From contig NZ_BAAAOK010000009.1 in NCBI RefSeq assembly GCF_039530285.1, positions 62,001 through 126,000 on the forward strand: a stretch of 64,000 nucleotides of DNA, written 5' to 3'. The position numbers and the translations under genes are program-made. Each line of letters starts with the position of its first letter. The first letter of the stretch is position 1. The notes beneath the pieces are model-generated. The model made no database searches. It saw only the letters and a list, made by a program, of their open reading frames with translations, and was not told the origin of the DNA. This document shows positions 23,769 to 32,215 of the stretch, one piece after another. Origin of the DNA: Actinomadura_C alba (GTDB lineage Bacteria > Actinomycetota > Actinomycetes > Streptosporangiales > Streptosporangiaceae).

Positions 23769-24596
23769 ATGGGCAAAGGGATCTTTCAGCACGACGACCC
23801 GATCCACATGATCGCTCGCGAGGGCATCCTCATCGCCACCGGGGGCGCGGCATCGCTGCTGCAGACGGCGCACCCCGGAGTCGCCCAGGGCGTGTACGAC
23901 CACAGTTACACGGCGCGGTACCCGTTGCGCCGGCTGGAGAACACGATGGGCTGGGTCTACGCCGTGGCGTGCGGAACCAGAGAGGAGGCCGAGCAGGTCA
24001 GCGCCATGGTCCGGCGGTTGCACGAAAGGGTGACCGGCCCCGGCTACCGGGCGACCGATCCCGAGTTGCAGGTCTGGGTCGCCGCGACGCTCTTCGCCGT
24101 GAGCGCGCAGGCCTACGAACTCGTCTTCCGGCACCGTTTCAGCGCGGCCGAACTCGAGGTCCACTACCAGCAGAGCAAGATCTTCGCGACGATCCTCGGC
24201 TGCCCGCCGGAGGCGTTGCCCGAGAGCTATCCAGACTTCCGGAAGTACTACGCCGAAATGCTCGGAACACTGCGGATCAGCGATGCCTCCAGGGCGATCG
24301 CGGAACAGGTCCTGCACCCCGCTCTGCCGAAAGCGTTCGAGCCCGGGCTCATGGCGATCCGGCTCATCACCGCCGGGCTGATGCCGGAACCGATCCGCGC
24401 GCAGTACGGGTGGACGTGGAACGCCGCACGGCAGGCGCGGTTCCGGCTGCTCATGGGCGTTCTCTCGTTCGTCTACCCGCGGCTGCCCCTCCGGATACGC
24501 ACGCTGCCGCGCGACGTCTACCTCCACCGGACCCGCCGCATGCTCGCGAAGGCGCACCCTCCCCGCCGTAGGGTCTCCGTTCCCACCACCTCCTGA
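23769..24596 (+). CDS. DUF2236 (MpaB/rubber-oxygenase-like) family protein
   Basis: The 275-residue helical protein has the family's conserved GGAASLLQTAHPGVAQGVYDHS near the N-terminus (the histidine is a haem-ligand candidate) and VWVAATLFAVSAQAYELVF. DUF2236 includes latex-clearing protein relatives and MpaB oxygenases; the substrate is unknown. ATG 23769 is preferred because a -10 and a palindrome lie just upstream, implying a leaderless transcript; the frame extends 18 codons further upstream to a GTG. It converges with the serine protease gene. Confidence 0.85.
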   Translation: MGKGIFQHDDPIHMIAREGILIATGGAASLLQTAHPGVAQGVYDHSYTARYPLRRLENTMGWVYAVACGTREEAEQVSAMVRRLHERVTGPGYRATDPELQVWVAATLFAVSAQAYELVFRHRFSAAELEVHYQQSKIFATILGCPPEALPESYPDFRKYYAEMLGTLRISDASRAIAEQVLHPALPKAFEPGLMAIRLITAGLMPEPIRAQYGWTWNAARQARFRLLMGVLSFVYPRLPLRIRTLPRDVYLHRTRRMLAKAHPPRRRVSVPTTS

Positions 24597-24619
24597 GCGG
24601 GTGAGGGTGGGGCGCCTCG

Positions 24620-26014
24620 TCAGGCCGAGCCGGTGCCGCCCGAGTCCTTGATGATGGCGTCGGCGGCCTTCTTCGCCGAGTTGATCGGGATGGCGAAGCC
24701 CACGCCGATGTTGCCCGAGCCCGCTCCGGTCGTCACGATGGCGGTGTTGATCCCGATCACCTGACCGGAGGCGTTCACGAGGGCGCCCCCGGAGTTGCCG
24801 GGGTTGATGGCGGCGTCGGTCTGGATGGCGTTCGGGATCGTGGCACTCTGCTGCTGGTCAGAACCCTGAGGGTCGAACGGGAAACCCCGCGGCTGCTGGC
24901 CACCGCTGTCGCCCTCGGTGATCGTACGACCGAGTGCGCTCACGATGCCGGATGTCACCGAACCGTCCAGGCCCAGCGGGCTGCCGAGCGCCAGCACCGA
25001 GTCGCCGACCGCCAGGCCACCGCTGTCGCCGAGCGTGGCAGGCTTCAGCCCCGATACCCCGGTGGCCTTGATGACCGCGATGTCGGTCGAGGGATCCTTG
25101 CCCAGGATCGTCGCGGGGGCCGACTTGCCGGCACTGAACTTCACCACCACCTGACTCGCTCCGTCGACGACGTGCGCGTTGGTGAGGATCACACCGTCGG
25201 ATCGCAGGATCACCCCGGACCCGCCGGAGTCGCCCCTGGCCGAGCGTGCCGTGATGGAGACCACGGAGGGCTGAACGGCAGCAGCGATCTTGGCCACCGA
25301 GCCGGCCGACGCGCTCGACGCCCCACTCGCCACGGTGGGGCTGGCGAGCACCGGGTCCTGCCCGGTGAGCGCCACGGCGCCCACCGCGCCGGCGGCTCCG
25401 GCGCCGAGTGCGAGTGCCACCACTGCGCTCACCGCGAGTACCCTGCCGCGCCGCGTCCACTGCGCCCACGGTCCGGCCGGGCGCGAGGATCCCGGTGCGG
25501 TGCCGGGGACGCCGGAGAGCACCGGGCCGTACGGATACGCCGCGCCCGGCGCCGGCCCGTGCCCGGGCACCGGCCCGTACGCGGGCGGACCGCCGTGTCC
25601 GGGTGCACCGCCAGGTACGAACGCATCGCCGGGTCCGGGCGCACCGCCAGGTACGAACGCACCGCCAGGTACGAACGCATCGCCGGGTCCGGGCGTACCG
25701 CCGGGTCCGGGTGCACCGCCAGGTCCGGGTGCACCGCCGGGTACGAACGCATCGCCGGGTCCAGGTGCACCGCCAGGTACGAACGCACCGCCGGGTCCGG
25801 GCGCACCCCCGTACTCGGGCACGGGCACGGGCTCGCGCGCAGGCTCGGACTCGGGAGCCGAGCCGGATGTGAACGCAGCTTCGGACGCGGACACAGCTTC
25901 GGAGGCGAACGCCGCTTCGGGCGCGGACGCCGGCCGGGGGTCCGGTACGGGTGTGTGCGGCTGGATGTCGCCGTGCGGGAGGTCGGGAGTGGGTCCGGGG
26001 TCTTTCGCGTCCAT
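24620..26014 (-). CDS. Membrane-anchored HtrA-like trypsin-fold serine protease without PDZ
   Basis: The 464-residue protein has an acidic/proline-rich cytoplasmic part carrying 12 hexapeptide repeats (GAPGPG/GAFVPG). One membrane helix follows (VLAVSAVVALALGAGAAGAV), then a DegP-type domain with the triad His (ILTNAHVV), Asp (PSTDIAVIK) and Ser (NPGNSGGALV). It stops soon after the protease domain, so no PDZ domain is present, unlike most HtrA and PepD proteins. It lies 92 nt downstream of a sensor kinase on the same strand; mycobacterial mprA-mprB-pepD has the same gene order. ATG 26014 follows GAAGGG. Confidence 0.9.
   Translation of the reverse strand: MDAKDPGPTPDLPHGDIQPHTPVPDPRPASAPEAAFASEAVSASEAAFTSGSAPESEPAREPVPVPEYGGAPGPGGAFVPGGAPGPGDAFVPGGAPGPGGAPGPGGTPGPGDAFVPGGAFVPGGAPGPGDAFVPGGAPGHGGPPAYGPVPGHGPAPGAAYPYGPVLSGVPGTAPGSSRPAGPWAQWTRRGRVLAVSAVVALALGAGAAGAVGAVALTGQDPVLASPTVASGASSASAGSVAKIAAAVQPSVVSITARSARGDSGGSGVILRSDGVILTNAHVVDGASQVVVKFSAGKSAPATILGKDPSTDIAVIKATGVSGLKPATLGDSGGLAVGDSVLALGSPLGLDGSVTSGIVSALGRTITEGDSGGQQPRGFPFDPQGSDQQQSATIPNAIQTDAAINPGNSGGALVNASGQVIGINTAIVTTGAGSGNIGVGFAIPINSAKKAADAIIKDSGGTGSA
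25591..25806. repeat. Twelve 18-bp tandem repeats in the protease linker
   Basis: Units alternate between CCGCCGGGTCCGGGTGCA-type and CCGCCAGGTACGAACGCA-type, encoding GAPGPG and (G/D)AFVPG on the minus strand. Two unit types intermixed in phase indicate repeated slippage or unequal exchange. Confidence 0.85.
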
Positions 26015-26106
26015 GTCGATCCCTTCGTCGTCGCTTGAGATCCAGCGTCGTTCGGGGACCTGCACCGCCTCTGCAGCCTGGCTGAGAGTTTCCTGAATGC
26101 CGTCGG

Positions 26107-27747
26107 TCAGTCCGGGGCCAGCGGAAGGACGATGCGGAAGATCGCGCCCTCACCGGGCGCCGTCTCCAGCTCGATCAGGCCGCCATGCGCGCGGACCAGG
26201 GCCGCCACGATGGCCAGGCCGAGCCCGGTGCCGCCGTCTCCGCCGCGTGCCTGATCGGCCCGGTAGAACCGTTCGAAAACCCGCTCCGCCTGGTCGGTCG
26301 GCAGCCCCGGCCCCTCGTCGGCCACCTCACAGACGACCGCCCGAGGCGGCGCCTGCACGGGAGAACCGCCCGGCGCCGCGGAGACCGCCGCCGCGCCCGG
26401 GTTCGCCGCCGCCCAGGAATGGGGGTGCCGGGCCCACAGGCGGCCCTCCTCGCCGGGCTCGGCCGTTCTGAGCCGTACCTCGACGGGTGTGCCGGGCGGC
26501 GTGTGGGTGAGCGCGTTGGCCAGCAGGTTGCCGAGCACCTGGCGCAGCCGCGGCTCGTCGCCGAGGACCTGATAGGCGGCTCCCCCGCGTACCTCGAGTT
26601 CGAGAGGGCGGCCGGGGTCGAGTACCCGGGCCTCGCCGACGGCGTCGGCCGCCACCGCAAGCAGATCGACGGGCCGCCGGTCCAGCGGGCGCTCGAGGTC
26701 GAGCCGGGCGAGCAGCAGGAGATCGGAGACGAGCAGCCCCATCCGGGCCGCGGTGTCCTCGATGCGGCCGATCAGCCGGTCGAGCGCCTCGGGCGAGCGC
26801 GCGCCGCCCTGGCGGTAGAGCTCGGCGAATCCGCGGATGGCCGTGAGCGGCGTGCGCAGCTCATGGCCGGCGTCGGCGACGAACCTGCGCATCCGCTCCT
26901 CGGATCGCCGGGCGGTCGCCTCCGAGTCGGCGCGCGCCCGGAACGCCATCTCGATCTGGGCGAGCATGCTGTTGAGCGCCCGGCCGAGCCGGCCCACCTC
27001 GGTGCCCGGCGGATGCTCGGGCACCCTCCTCGCGAGCTGTCCGGACGCGATGGCCTGGGCGGTCTTCTCGATCTCGACGAGCGGGCGCATGCTGGTCGTC
27101 ACGACCCAGATGCCGACGCCCGCCAGCACCAGGACGACGACCGCGCTGACGACGATGTCGAGACTGATCAGGCGGCCGATCGTACGGTCGATCTCGTCCA
27201 TGCTCAGCGCGAGGATGAGGGTGCCGCCGTCTGGCAACCTGGTCACCAGCGCCCGCCAGCCGTGGACGGTGAAGGGATCGCCCGCGCGCGACGCGACGTC
27301 GGCGGGCAGCCTGGGTCCGCTCCGACCGTCCTGGGCCGCGGTGTCGGAGGTGATCTCGCCCTGGGCGTTCATGATCTGGGCGACGAACCCGGTCGGCACC
27401 CGCAGGTAGAGGGTGCCGTCCGGGGTCCGCGGCCCATCGCCGCGCACGACCTGTCCGGCCAGCTGGCTCTGGGCCGCCCGCAGTTGCCCGTCCGCCCGGT
27501 CGACGAGATAGCCGCGCATGACCGACACGCCCGCGACGCTCATGACGGTGAGCGCGAGCAGGAGGAGCAGGAGCAGCGCGGCGATGAGCTTCACGCGCAG
27601 CGGCATGCGGGCGAGCAGATCCCTGCGGGCCGTGTGCACGCCGGTGTTCGCGCCGGGGCCCATGCCCGTGCTCACGGCGGGGCCCATGCCCGTGTTCGCG
27701 CCGGGGCTGATACCGGTGTTCACGCCGGTGTTCATTCCGGTGCTCAT
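26107..27747 (-). CDS. Sensor histidine kinase (HAMP, HisKA, HATPase)
   Basis: The 546-residue protein starts at ATG 27747, overlapping the regulator stop (ATGA). Its first 40 residues are an odd repeat of (M/A)NTG and STG units, before the first membrane helix (LIAALLLLLLLALTVMSVAG). An extracytoplasmic domain, a second helix, HAMP, and a HisKA H-box FVADAGHELRTPLTAIRGF follow. The ATPase domain has GTGLGLAIV. It is expected to phosphorylate the upstream-encoded regulator in response to an envelope signal. Confidence 0.93.
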   Translation of the reverse strand: MSTGMNTGVNTGISPGANTGMGPAVSTGMGPGANTGVHTARRDLLARMPLRVKLIAALLLLLLLALTVMSVAGVSVMRGYLVDRADGQLRAAQSQLAGQVVRGDGPRTPDGTLYLRVPTGFVAQIMNAQGEITSDTAAQDGRSGPRLPADVASRAGDPFTVHGWRALVTRLPDGGTLILALSMDEIDRTIGRLISLDIVVSAVVVLVLAGVGIWVVTTSMRPLVEIEKTAQAIASGQLARRVPEHPPGTEVGRLGRALNSMLAQIEMAFRARADSEATARRSEERMRRFVADAGHELRTPLTAIRGFAELYRQGGARSPEALDRLIGRIEDTAARMGLLVSDLLLLARLDLERPLDRRPVDLLAVAADAVGEARVLDPGRPLELEVRGGAAYQVLGDEPRLRQVLGNLLANALTHTPPGTPVEVRLRTAEPGEEGRLWARHPHSWAAANPGAAAVSAAPGGSPVQAPPRAVVCEVADEGPGLPTDQAERVFERFYRADQARGGDGGTGLGLAIVAALVRAHGGLIELETAPGEGAIFRIVLPLAPD

Positions 27748-28466
27748 GACGGGGGAAGCCGCAGCACGTAGCCCACACCGCGCAGAGTGTGGATGAGCCT
27801 GGGCTCGGAGTTGTCCACCTTGCGGCGCAGCGCCGACACGTAGGACTCGACGATGCCGGCGTCGCCCCGGAAGTCGTAGTTCCACACGTGGTCGAGGATC
27901 TGGGCCTTGGACACCACGCGACCGGAGTTGGCCATGAAGTAGCGCAGCAGCTTGAACTCGGTGGGCGACAGCTGGACCGGCCGGCCGGCCCGCCACACCT
28001 CGTGGCTGTCCTCGTCGAGCTCGATGTCGGCGAACGCCATCCGCGCCGAGGCCTCGACCCCGGTCTCCTGCGCCCGGCGCAGCACCGCCCGGATCCGGGC
28101 GATGACCTCTTCCAGGCTGAACGGCTTGGTGACGTAGTCGTCCCCGCCGATGGTCAGGCCGTGCACCCGGTCCTCGACCGAGTCGCGCGCGGTGAGGAAG
28201 AGCACGGGCGTGCGGGTGCCGCCGGATCGCAGGCGGCGCGCGACATCGAAGCCGTCCATGTCGGGCAGCATCACGTCGAGCACGATCAGGTCCGGCCGGT
28301 GCCGCTGCGCGGCCCGTACCCCTTCGCCGCCGTCGTCCGCGGTCATCACCTCGAAACCGGCGAAGCGAAGGCTCGCCGCGAGCAGTTCGCGGATGTTCGG
28401 CTCGTCCTCGACGACCAGGAGCCGGGCCTCCGGGTCCCGGCCATCCGGTGGCCGGCCGCCGGGCAT
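27744..28466 (-). CDS. OmpR-family response regulator (PhoP-like)
   Basis: The 240-residue protein has a receiver domain (VVEDEP acidic pocket, phosphoacceptor in LIVLDVMLPDMDGF, switch Thr in LFLTARD, Lys in YVTKPFS) and a winged helix ending VRLIHTLRGVGYVLR-like. The latter half closely resembles M. tuberculosis PhoP (ELDEDSHEVWRAGRPVQLSP). ATG 28466 follows GAGGG; longer starts are open. It is first in the regulator-kinase-protease operon. It is not safe to name it phoP for phosphate control, because M. tuberculosis PhoP controls other regulons. Confidence 0.92.
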   Translation of the reverse strand: MPGGRPPDGRDPEARLLVVEDEPNIRELLAASLRFAGFEVMTADDGGEGVRAAQRHRPDLIVLDVMLPDMDGFDVARRLRSGGTRTPVLFLTARDSVEDRVHGLTIGGDDYVTKPFSLEEVIARIRAVLRRAQETGVEASARMAFADIELDEDSHEVWRAGRPVQLSPTEFKLLRYFMANSGRVVSKAQILDHVWNYDFRGDAGIVESYVSALRRKVDNSEPRLIHTLRGVGYVLRLPPS

Positions 28467-28681
28467 GGTGCCCTCAGCCAATGGAGTCTCCCGTCCGTCC
28501 GCGGTCGCCGTGATGCGATCGTGCGGTGCCTGATGGCACGCCGCCTCCAGCATGCGGCATGAACCTGAGTGCCACCTGAACGCCGGCTGAGCGCCGGCCC
28601 AGAGGCCCCGAGGCCCCGAACGAAGGGGACGTGTCCGCCAAGTCGGGCCGCTTCCGGATCGGCAACGCGGATCGAAGCGTG

Positions 28682-28741
28682 TTCGGTGTCGGCATACGCA
28701 CCACCGGGTCGGCTTGAAGTGGTGCGTCTGCCGACACCGAA
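28682..28741. repeat. Large inverted repeat (23-bp arms, one mismatch)
   Basis: Left arm 28682-28704 and right arm 28719-28741 pair over 23 bp with a single mismatch and a 14-nt loop. Key bases are TTCGGTGTCGGC on the left and GCCGACACCGAA on the right. It lies between the crotonase stop and the regulator start, both on the minus strand. It may be a terminator or a REP-type element. Confidence 0.75.
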
Positions 28742-28764
28742 GGCTGCGTACCCACGCCCACCAT

Positions 28765-28836
28765 CGTGATCATGCAGTTGTTCACCGGCGGTGGACGGGC
28801 CCGCGCTGATGACGCGCGAACAACTACATGATCACG
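28765..28836. repeat. Second large inverted repeat (19-bp arms, one mismatch)
   Basis: CGTGATCATGCAGTTGTTC (28765-28783) and GAACAACTACATGATCACG (28818-28836) pair at 18 of 19 positions around a 34-nt loop. I recall this GATCATGCAGTTGTTC motif as recurring in actinomycete intergenic regions. It ends 12 bp from the crotonase stop codon and could act as its terminator. Confidence 0.75.
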
Positions 28837-28848
28837 GGGAGGAGAGGA

Positions 28849-29613
28849 CTACTCGCCCTTCCAGACGGGCTTGCGCTTCTCGGCGAACGCCGTCGCACCC
28901 TCGATCGCGTCCTTGGACGTGAACACCGGGTTGATGATGTCGCCCTGCTTCGCGAAGGCCTCGTCGCGCGACCAGTCGGCCGACTCGACGACGACCCGCT
29001 TGGTCGCGGCGAGGGCCAGCGGGGCGTTCTCGGCGAGCCGGGCGGCCAGCGCCCTCGCCTCGGCGAGTGCCTCACCGGGCTCGGTGACCCGGTTGACCAG
29101 GCCGAGCTCGGCCATCCGGGTCGCCGGGTAGTGGTCCCCGGTCAGGGTGATCTCCATCGCGATGTGGAAGGGGATCCGCTGCGGCAGCCGCAGCAGGCCG
29201 CCCGCGCCCGCGACCAGCCCGCGCTTGACCTCCGGGAGCCCGAACTTGGCGTCCGAAGAGGCGACGATCATGTCGCAGGACAACGCGATCTCACAGCCGC
29301 CTGCGAGCGCGTAGCCCTCGACCGCCGCGATCACCGGCTTGGCCGGGGGCTTCTCGACGATGCCGCCGAAGCCGCGGCCACCCGCCAGCGGATTCTCACC
29401 GGTCATGAACCCCTTGAGGTCCATGCCCGCGCAGAACGTGCCGCCGGCCCCGGTGATCACGATGACCGAGACGTCCTTGCGCTCGTCCAGCTCGTCGAGC
29501 GCTGACGCGACGCCCTGGGCGACGGCGCCGTTCACGGCGTTCCTGGCCTTCGGCCGGTTGATGGTGACGACGGCGACCCCGCCGTCCACTTCGACAAGGA
29601 CTTCGTCGGACAT
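28849..29613 (-). CDS. Crotonase/enoyl-CoA hydratase family protein
   Basis: The 254-residue protein has the oxyanion-hole motifs GAGGTFCAGMDL and EGYALAGGCEIALSCD. It lacks the usual two Glu residues of classical hydratases in clear form (PEVKRGLVAGAGG keeps one Glu), so it may be a related acyl-CoA isomerase or hydrolase. ATG 29613 lies 10 nt after the SDR stop codon, so both genes form an operon for fatty-acyl-CoA metabolism. Large inverted repeats follow it. Confidence 0.9.
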   Translation of the reverse strand: MSDEVLVEVDGGVAVVTINRPKARNAVNGAVAQGVASALDELDERKDVSVIVITGAGGTFCAGMDLKGFMTGENPLAGGRGFGGIVEKPPAKPVIAAVEGYALAGGCEIALSCDMIVASSDAKFGLPEVKRGLVAGAGGLLRLPQRIPFHIAMEITLTGDHYPATRMAELGLVNRVTEPGEALAEARALAARLAENAPLALAATKRVVVESADWSRDEAFAKQGDIINPVFTSKDAIEGATAFAEKRKPVWKGE

Positions 29614-29623
29614 GTTCAGCGCC

Positions 29624-30397
29624 TCACTTGGGCTGGAAGCGGATACCGCCGTCGAACCGGATGGTCTCACCGTTCATGTAGTCGTTCTCGATCAGCGCGC
29701 GCACCAGGTGGGCGAACTCGGAGGCCTGGCCCATGCGCTTGGGGAAGGGCACGGGCGCGGACAACTTCGCCTTGAAGGCGTCCGCGGCCTCGCCCTCACC
29801 GTAGATCGGGGTGTCGATGATGCCGGGGCAGATCGTGTTGACCCGTACGCCGATCGCGGCGAGGTCGCGCGCGGCGGGCAGGGTCATGCCGACGATGCCG
29901 CCCTTGGAGGCCGAGTAGGCGACCTGGCCCGTCTGACCTTCGAGGGCGGCCACGGACGCGGTGTTGACGACGACGCCGCGCAGGCCGTCAGCGTCCGCCG
30001 GCTCGGTCTTGGCGATCGCGGCGGCACCGATGCGCATGAGGTTGAAGGTGCCGATCAGGTTGACCTGGATGACCTTCTGGAAGCTCGCCAGGTCGTGGGG
30101 GGAGCCGTCCCGGCCCACGGTCCGCGACGCCCAGCCGATGCCGGCGCTGTTCACGATGACCCGCAGCGGGGCACCGGTGTCGACGGCGGCCTGGACCGCC
30201 GCCTCGACCTGGGTCTCGTCCGAGACGTCGGTCTTGACGAACACGCCGCCGACCTCGTCGGCGAGGGCCATGCCCTTGTCCTCGTTCAGATCGGCGACGA
30301 CCACCTTGACGCCGGCCGCGGCGAGATCGCGGACGGTGGCCTCACCGAGGCCGCTCGCACCGCCGGATACGACGGCGGAGACTCCGTTCAGGTCCAT
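29624..30397 (-). CDS. SDR 3-hydroxyacyl-CoA dehydrogenase (HSD10-like)
   Basis: The 257-residue short-chain dehydrogenase has cofactor motif SGGASGLGEATV, the NSAGIG turn and catalytic YSASKGG (Tyr-x-x-x-Lys). The sequence VNTASVAALEGQTGQVAYSASKGG and ICPGIIDTP are close to the type-2 3-hydroxyacyl-CoA dehydrogenase group. NAD is likely, since an acidic residue follows beta-2 (VVADLNED). ATG 30397 follows AAGG; a GTG three codons upstream is possible. A small palindrome and a TAGCAT element lie upstream. Confidence 0.9.
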   Translation of the reverse strand: MDLNGVSAVVSGGASGLGEATVRDLAAAGVKVVVADLNEDKGMALADEVGGVFVKTDVSDETQVEAAVQAAVDTGAPLRVIVNSAGIGWASRTVGRDGSPHDLASFQKVIQVNLIGTFNLMRIGAAAIAKTEPADADGLRGVVVNTASVAALEGQTGQVAYSASKGGIVGMTLPAARDLAAIGVRVNTICPGIIDTPIYGEGEAADAFKAKLSAPVPFPKRMGQASEFAHLVRALIENDYMNGETIRFDGGIRFQPK

Positions 30398-30420
30398 TAG
30401 CAGCACCTTACTCGACAGAA

Positions 30421-30435
30421 CCGAATGTGGTTCGG
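30421..30435 (-). promoter_or_regulatory. Small palindrome at the SDR-crotonase promoter
   Basis: CCGAA-TGTGG-TTCGG is a perfect 5-5-5 inverted repeat. It sits just downstream of a minus-strand TAGCAT element (30446-30441) and 24 bp before the SDR start, where a repressor would block initiation. Confidence 0.4.
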
Positions 30436-30506
30436 CTTATGCTATCCAGCCGTCACCTTACGGGGAACGGCGGCCCGGCCTGGCGGCACGGGCCCCTGGA
30501 CCCCGG

Positions 30507-31238
30507 TCAGCGCCGCCCGCTCGCCTCGGACAGGCGGTAGACGGCGTAGGCCTGCTGGATCACCGGCAGTGCCACGTTGCGGACGCGCACTCCGCCCGGC
30601 GTGACACCTTTCTCGGTTCCCTTGTGCGCGTGACCGTGAACCGCGAGAGCGACGTCGGACTCGTCGATCGCCTCCGCCAGCAGGTAACTGCCGAGGAAGG
30701 GATAGATCTCCGGAGGCTCCCCGGCGAGCGTGTCCTTCACCGGTGAGTAGTGGGTGAGGCTGATGCGGACGTCGGCGTCGTCGAGCGACCTGAGCGAGTG
30801 GCGCAGCCGCGCGGCGAACGACTTGGTGTAGCCGACGAACGCCTTCATCTCGGGTTCGCCGAAGTCACTGGCGCAGCGGCCGGCGAAGCCGCCCCCGAAG
30901 CCCTTTCCCCCGGCCACGCCGACCCGGGTGCCGTCACAGTGCACGACCGTGCCGTTGCCCTCGAGCACCGTCACGCCCGCGTCGCGCAGGACCTCCGCGA
31001 TCTCCAGCTCGGCGCCGGAGTGGTAGTCGTGGTTGCCGAGCACGGTGACCACCGGTACGCCGATGTCCCGCAGCTCGTCGGCGGCGATGCGTCCCTCGGC
31101 GACGGTGCCGTGCCTGGTCAGATCCCCCGCGACGAGGAGCAGGTCGGCCCGGTCGGCGATGCCGGTCAGGTGTTTCCGGTAGTGGCCTCGTACGTCCGAT
31201 CCCACGTGGAGGTCCCCGACCGCGGCGACGCTGATCAT
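30507..31238 (-). CDS. Metallophosphoesterase
   Basis: The 243-residue calcineurin-like enzyme shows all core metal-binding motifs in order: GDLHVG, VAGDLTRHG, LGNHDYH, SLTHYSP and HGHAHKG. It should hydrolyse a phosphomonoester or diester in the cytoplasm; the substrate cannot be told. ATG 31238 overlaps the BON-gene stop in ATGA. It is the last gene of the nucleotidyltransferase-BON-phosphoesterase operon. Confidence 0.9.
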   Translation of the reverse strand: MISVAAVGDLHVGSDVRGHYRKHLTGIADRADLLLVAGDLTRHGTVAEGRIAADELRDIGVPVVTVLGNHDYHSGAELEIAEVLRDAGVTVLEGNGTVVHCDGTRVGVAGGKGFGGGFAGRCASDFGEPEMKAFVGYTKSFAARLRHSLRSLDDADVRISLTHYSPVKDTLAGEPPEIYPFLGSYLLAEAIDESDVALAVHGHAHKGTEKGVTPGGVRVRNVALPVIQQAYAVYRLSEASGRR

Positions 31239-31483
31239 GAGAGCGTCTCCTCTCCCTCCGGCTCGAGCACCGCGACCACGTGCACCTCGTTGCGGATCCG
31301 CCGGCCCGTGGCTATGTCACGCGCGATGGCCTCGACACGCTGCCGCTGCTGCGGGGTGGCGACCTCGCCGCGCAGATAGACGAGGTCGCCACGGATGTCG
31401 ACGCGGATGCCCAGCTCATCGGCTTCGTCGGCCAGGCGGTCGTGGATGTGCGCCGCCAGGTACTGCGGTACGTCCTCACTCAT
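31235..31483 (-). CDS. Small BON-domain protein
   Basis: The 82-residue protein is a single BON domain (VRGDLVYLRGEVATPQQRQRVEAIARDIATGRRIRNEVHVV) without a signal peptide, so it is cytoplasmic, unlike OsmY-type BON proteins. BON domains bind phospholipids or nucleotides. The ATG overlaps the upstream nucleotidyltransferase stop by 8 nt and its own stop overlaps the phosphoesterase start. Confidence 0.85.
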   Translation of the reverse strand: MSEDVPQYLAAHIHDRLADEADELGIRVDIRGDLVYLRGEVATPQQRQRVEAIARDIATGRRIRNEVHVVAVLEPEGEETLS

Positions 31484-32054
31484 CGGAGTCTCCTCTCCGC
31501 GTTTCGATGACGCCGAGCCGCCTCAGCAGCTCGATCAGGGCATAGGCGTACGGGGAGTGCGTCGTCTCCTTGGCGACCCGCGGCCAGTCGACCTGCTCGC
31601 GCAATGCCCGCAGCACCGGCAGGAAGTCGCTGAAATCACAGGTCGTCTCCGTGTACGCGAGCATCCGCATGATCACGAGATCGGTGGCCGTGAGCACCGG
31701 CATCGTGATCGCCGACACGGTGAGGGGCTCGGCGCGGCTCAGCAGGTCGATGTCGACGGGCCGGTCGGCGGGGCTGTAGATGAGATCGACGAGCCGGCCG
31801 TCGTCGTAGATCTTCTCCAGCCAGTCCTCCGGGCACTTCCGGTGCTCCATACCGATGGCCGTGAGCGCCGCGAGCGCCCCTGTGACGTCCTCCTCACGGA
31901 GCACGAAGTCGACGTCGTGCGTGGGTTCGGCGGCCCCCCGGGCGTACGCCGCGTACCCCCCGGCCAGGGCGAAGTCGATCCCGGCCTCCTTCAGCACGCT
32001 CGCGGCCCGTCTGAGCGTGACCATGAGTTCCGACACTTGCGGCGTCGACGACAC
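31476..32054 (-). CDS. Nucleotidyltransferase-fold protein
   Basis: The 192-residue protein has a minimal nucleotidyltransferase core, FALAGGYAAYARGAAEPTHD with DVDFVL as the metal-binding Asp pair. It is similar to AbiEii-type or DUF-type solitary transferases. The GTG start at 32054 is tentative; the conserved part begins at about residue 16 (TLRRAASVLKEAG). It shares an overlapping operon with BON and phosphoesterase genes. No toxin partner is visible, so a toxin-antitoxin role is not claimed. Confidence 0.82.
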   Translation of the reverse strand: MSSTPQVSELMVTLRRAASVLKEAGIDFALAGGYAAYARGAAEPTHDVDFVLREEDVTGALAALTAIGMEHRKCPEDWLEKIYDDGRLVDLIYSPADRPVDIDLLSRAEPLTVSAITMPVLTATDLVIMRMLAYTETTCDFSDFLPVLRALREQVDWPRVAKETTHSPYAYALIELLRRLGVIETRRGDSDE

Positions 32055-32215
32055 AAGGCACTATTTCCCCCCGGTTCCCATACCATTCCGACTCCCCCGG
32101 GTTCCCACCGTTCCGGCCCGGCGCCGGGCCGGCTCGGGTGCTCAGCATGTGCGACCCAGGCGGATTGAGTACGCGTGCTCATGTACGGCCTGACCACGCG
32201 GCCGAAGATGGCGCC

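Noticed and set aside
31476..32054. Nucleotidyltransferase as part of an AbiEii-type toxin-antitoxin pair
   Set aside because: No AbiEi-like antitoxin gene is adjacent; the neighbours are BON and phosphoesterase genes.
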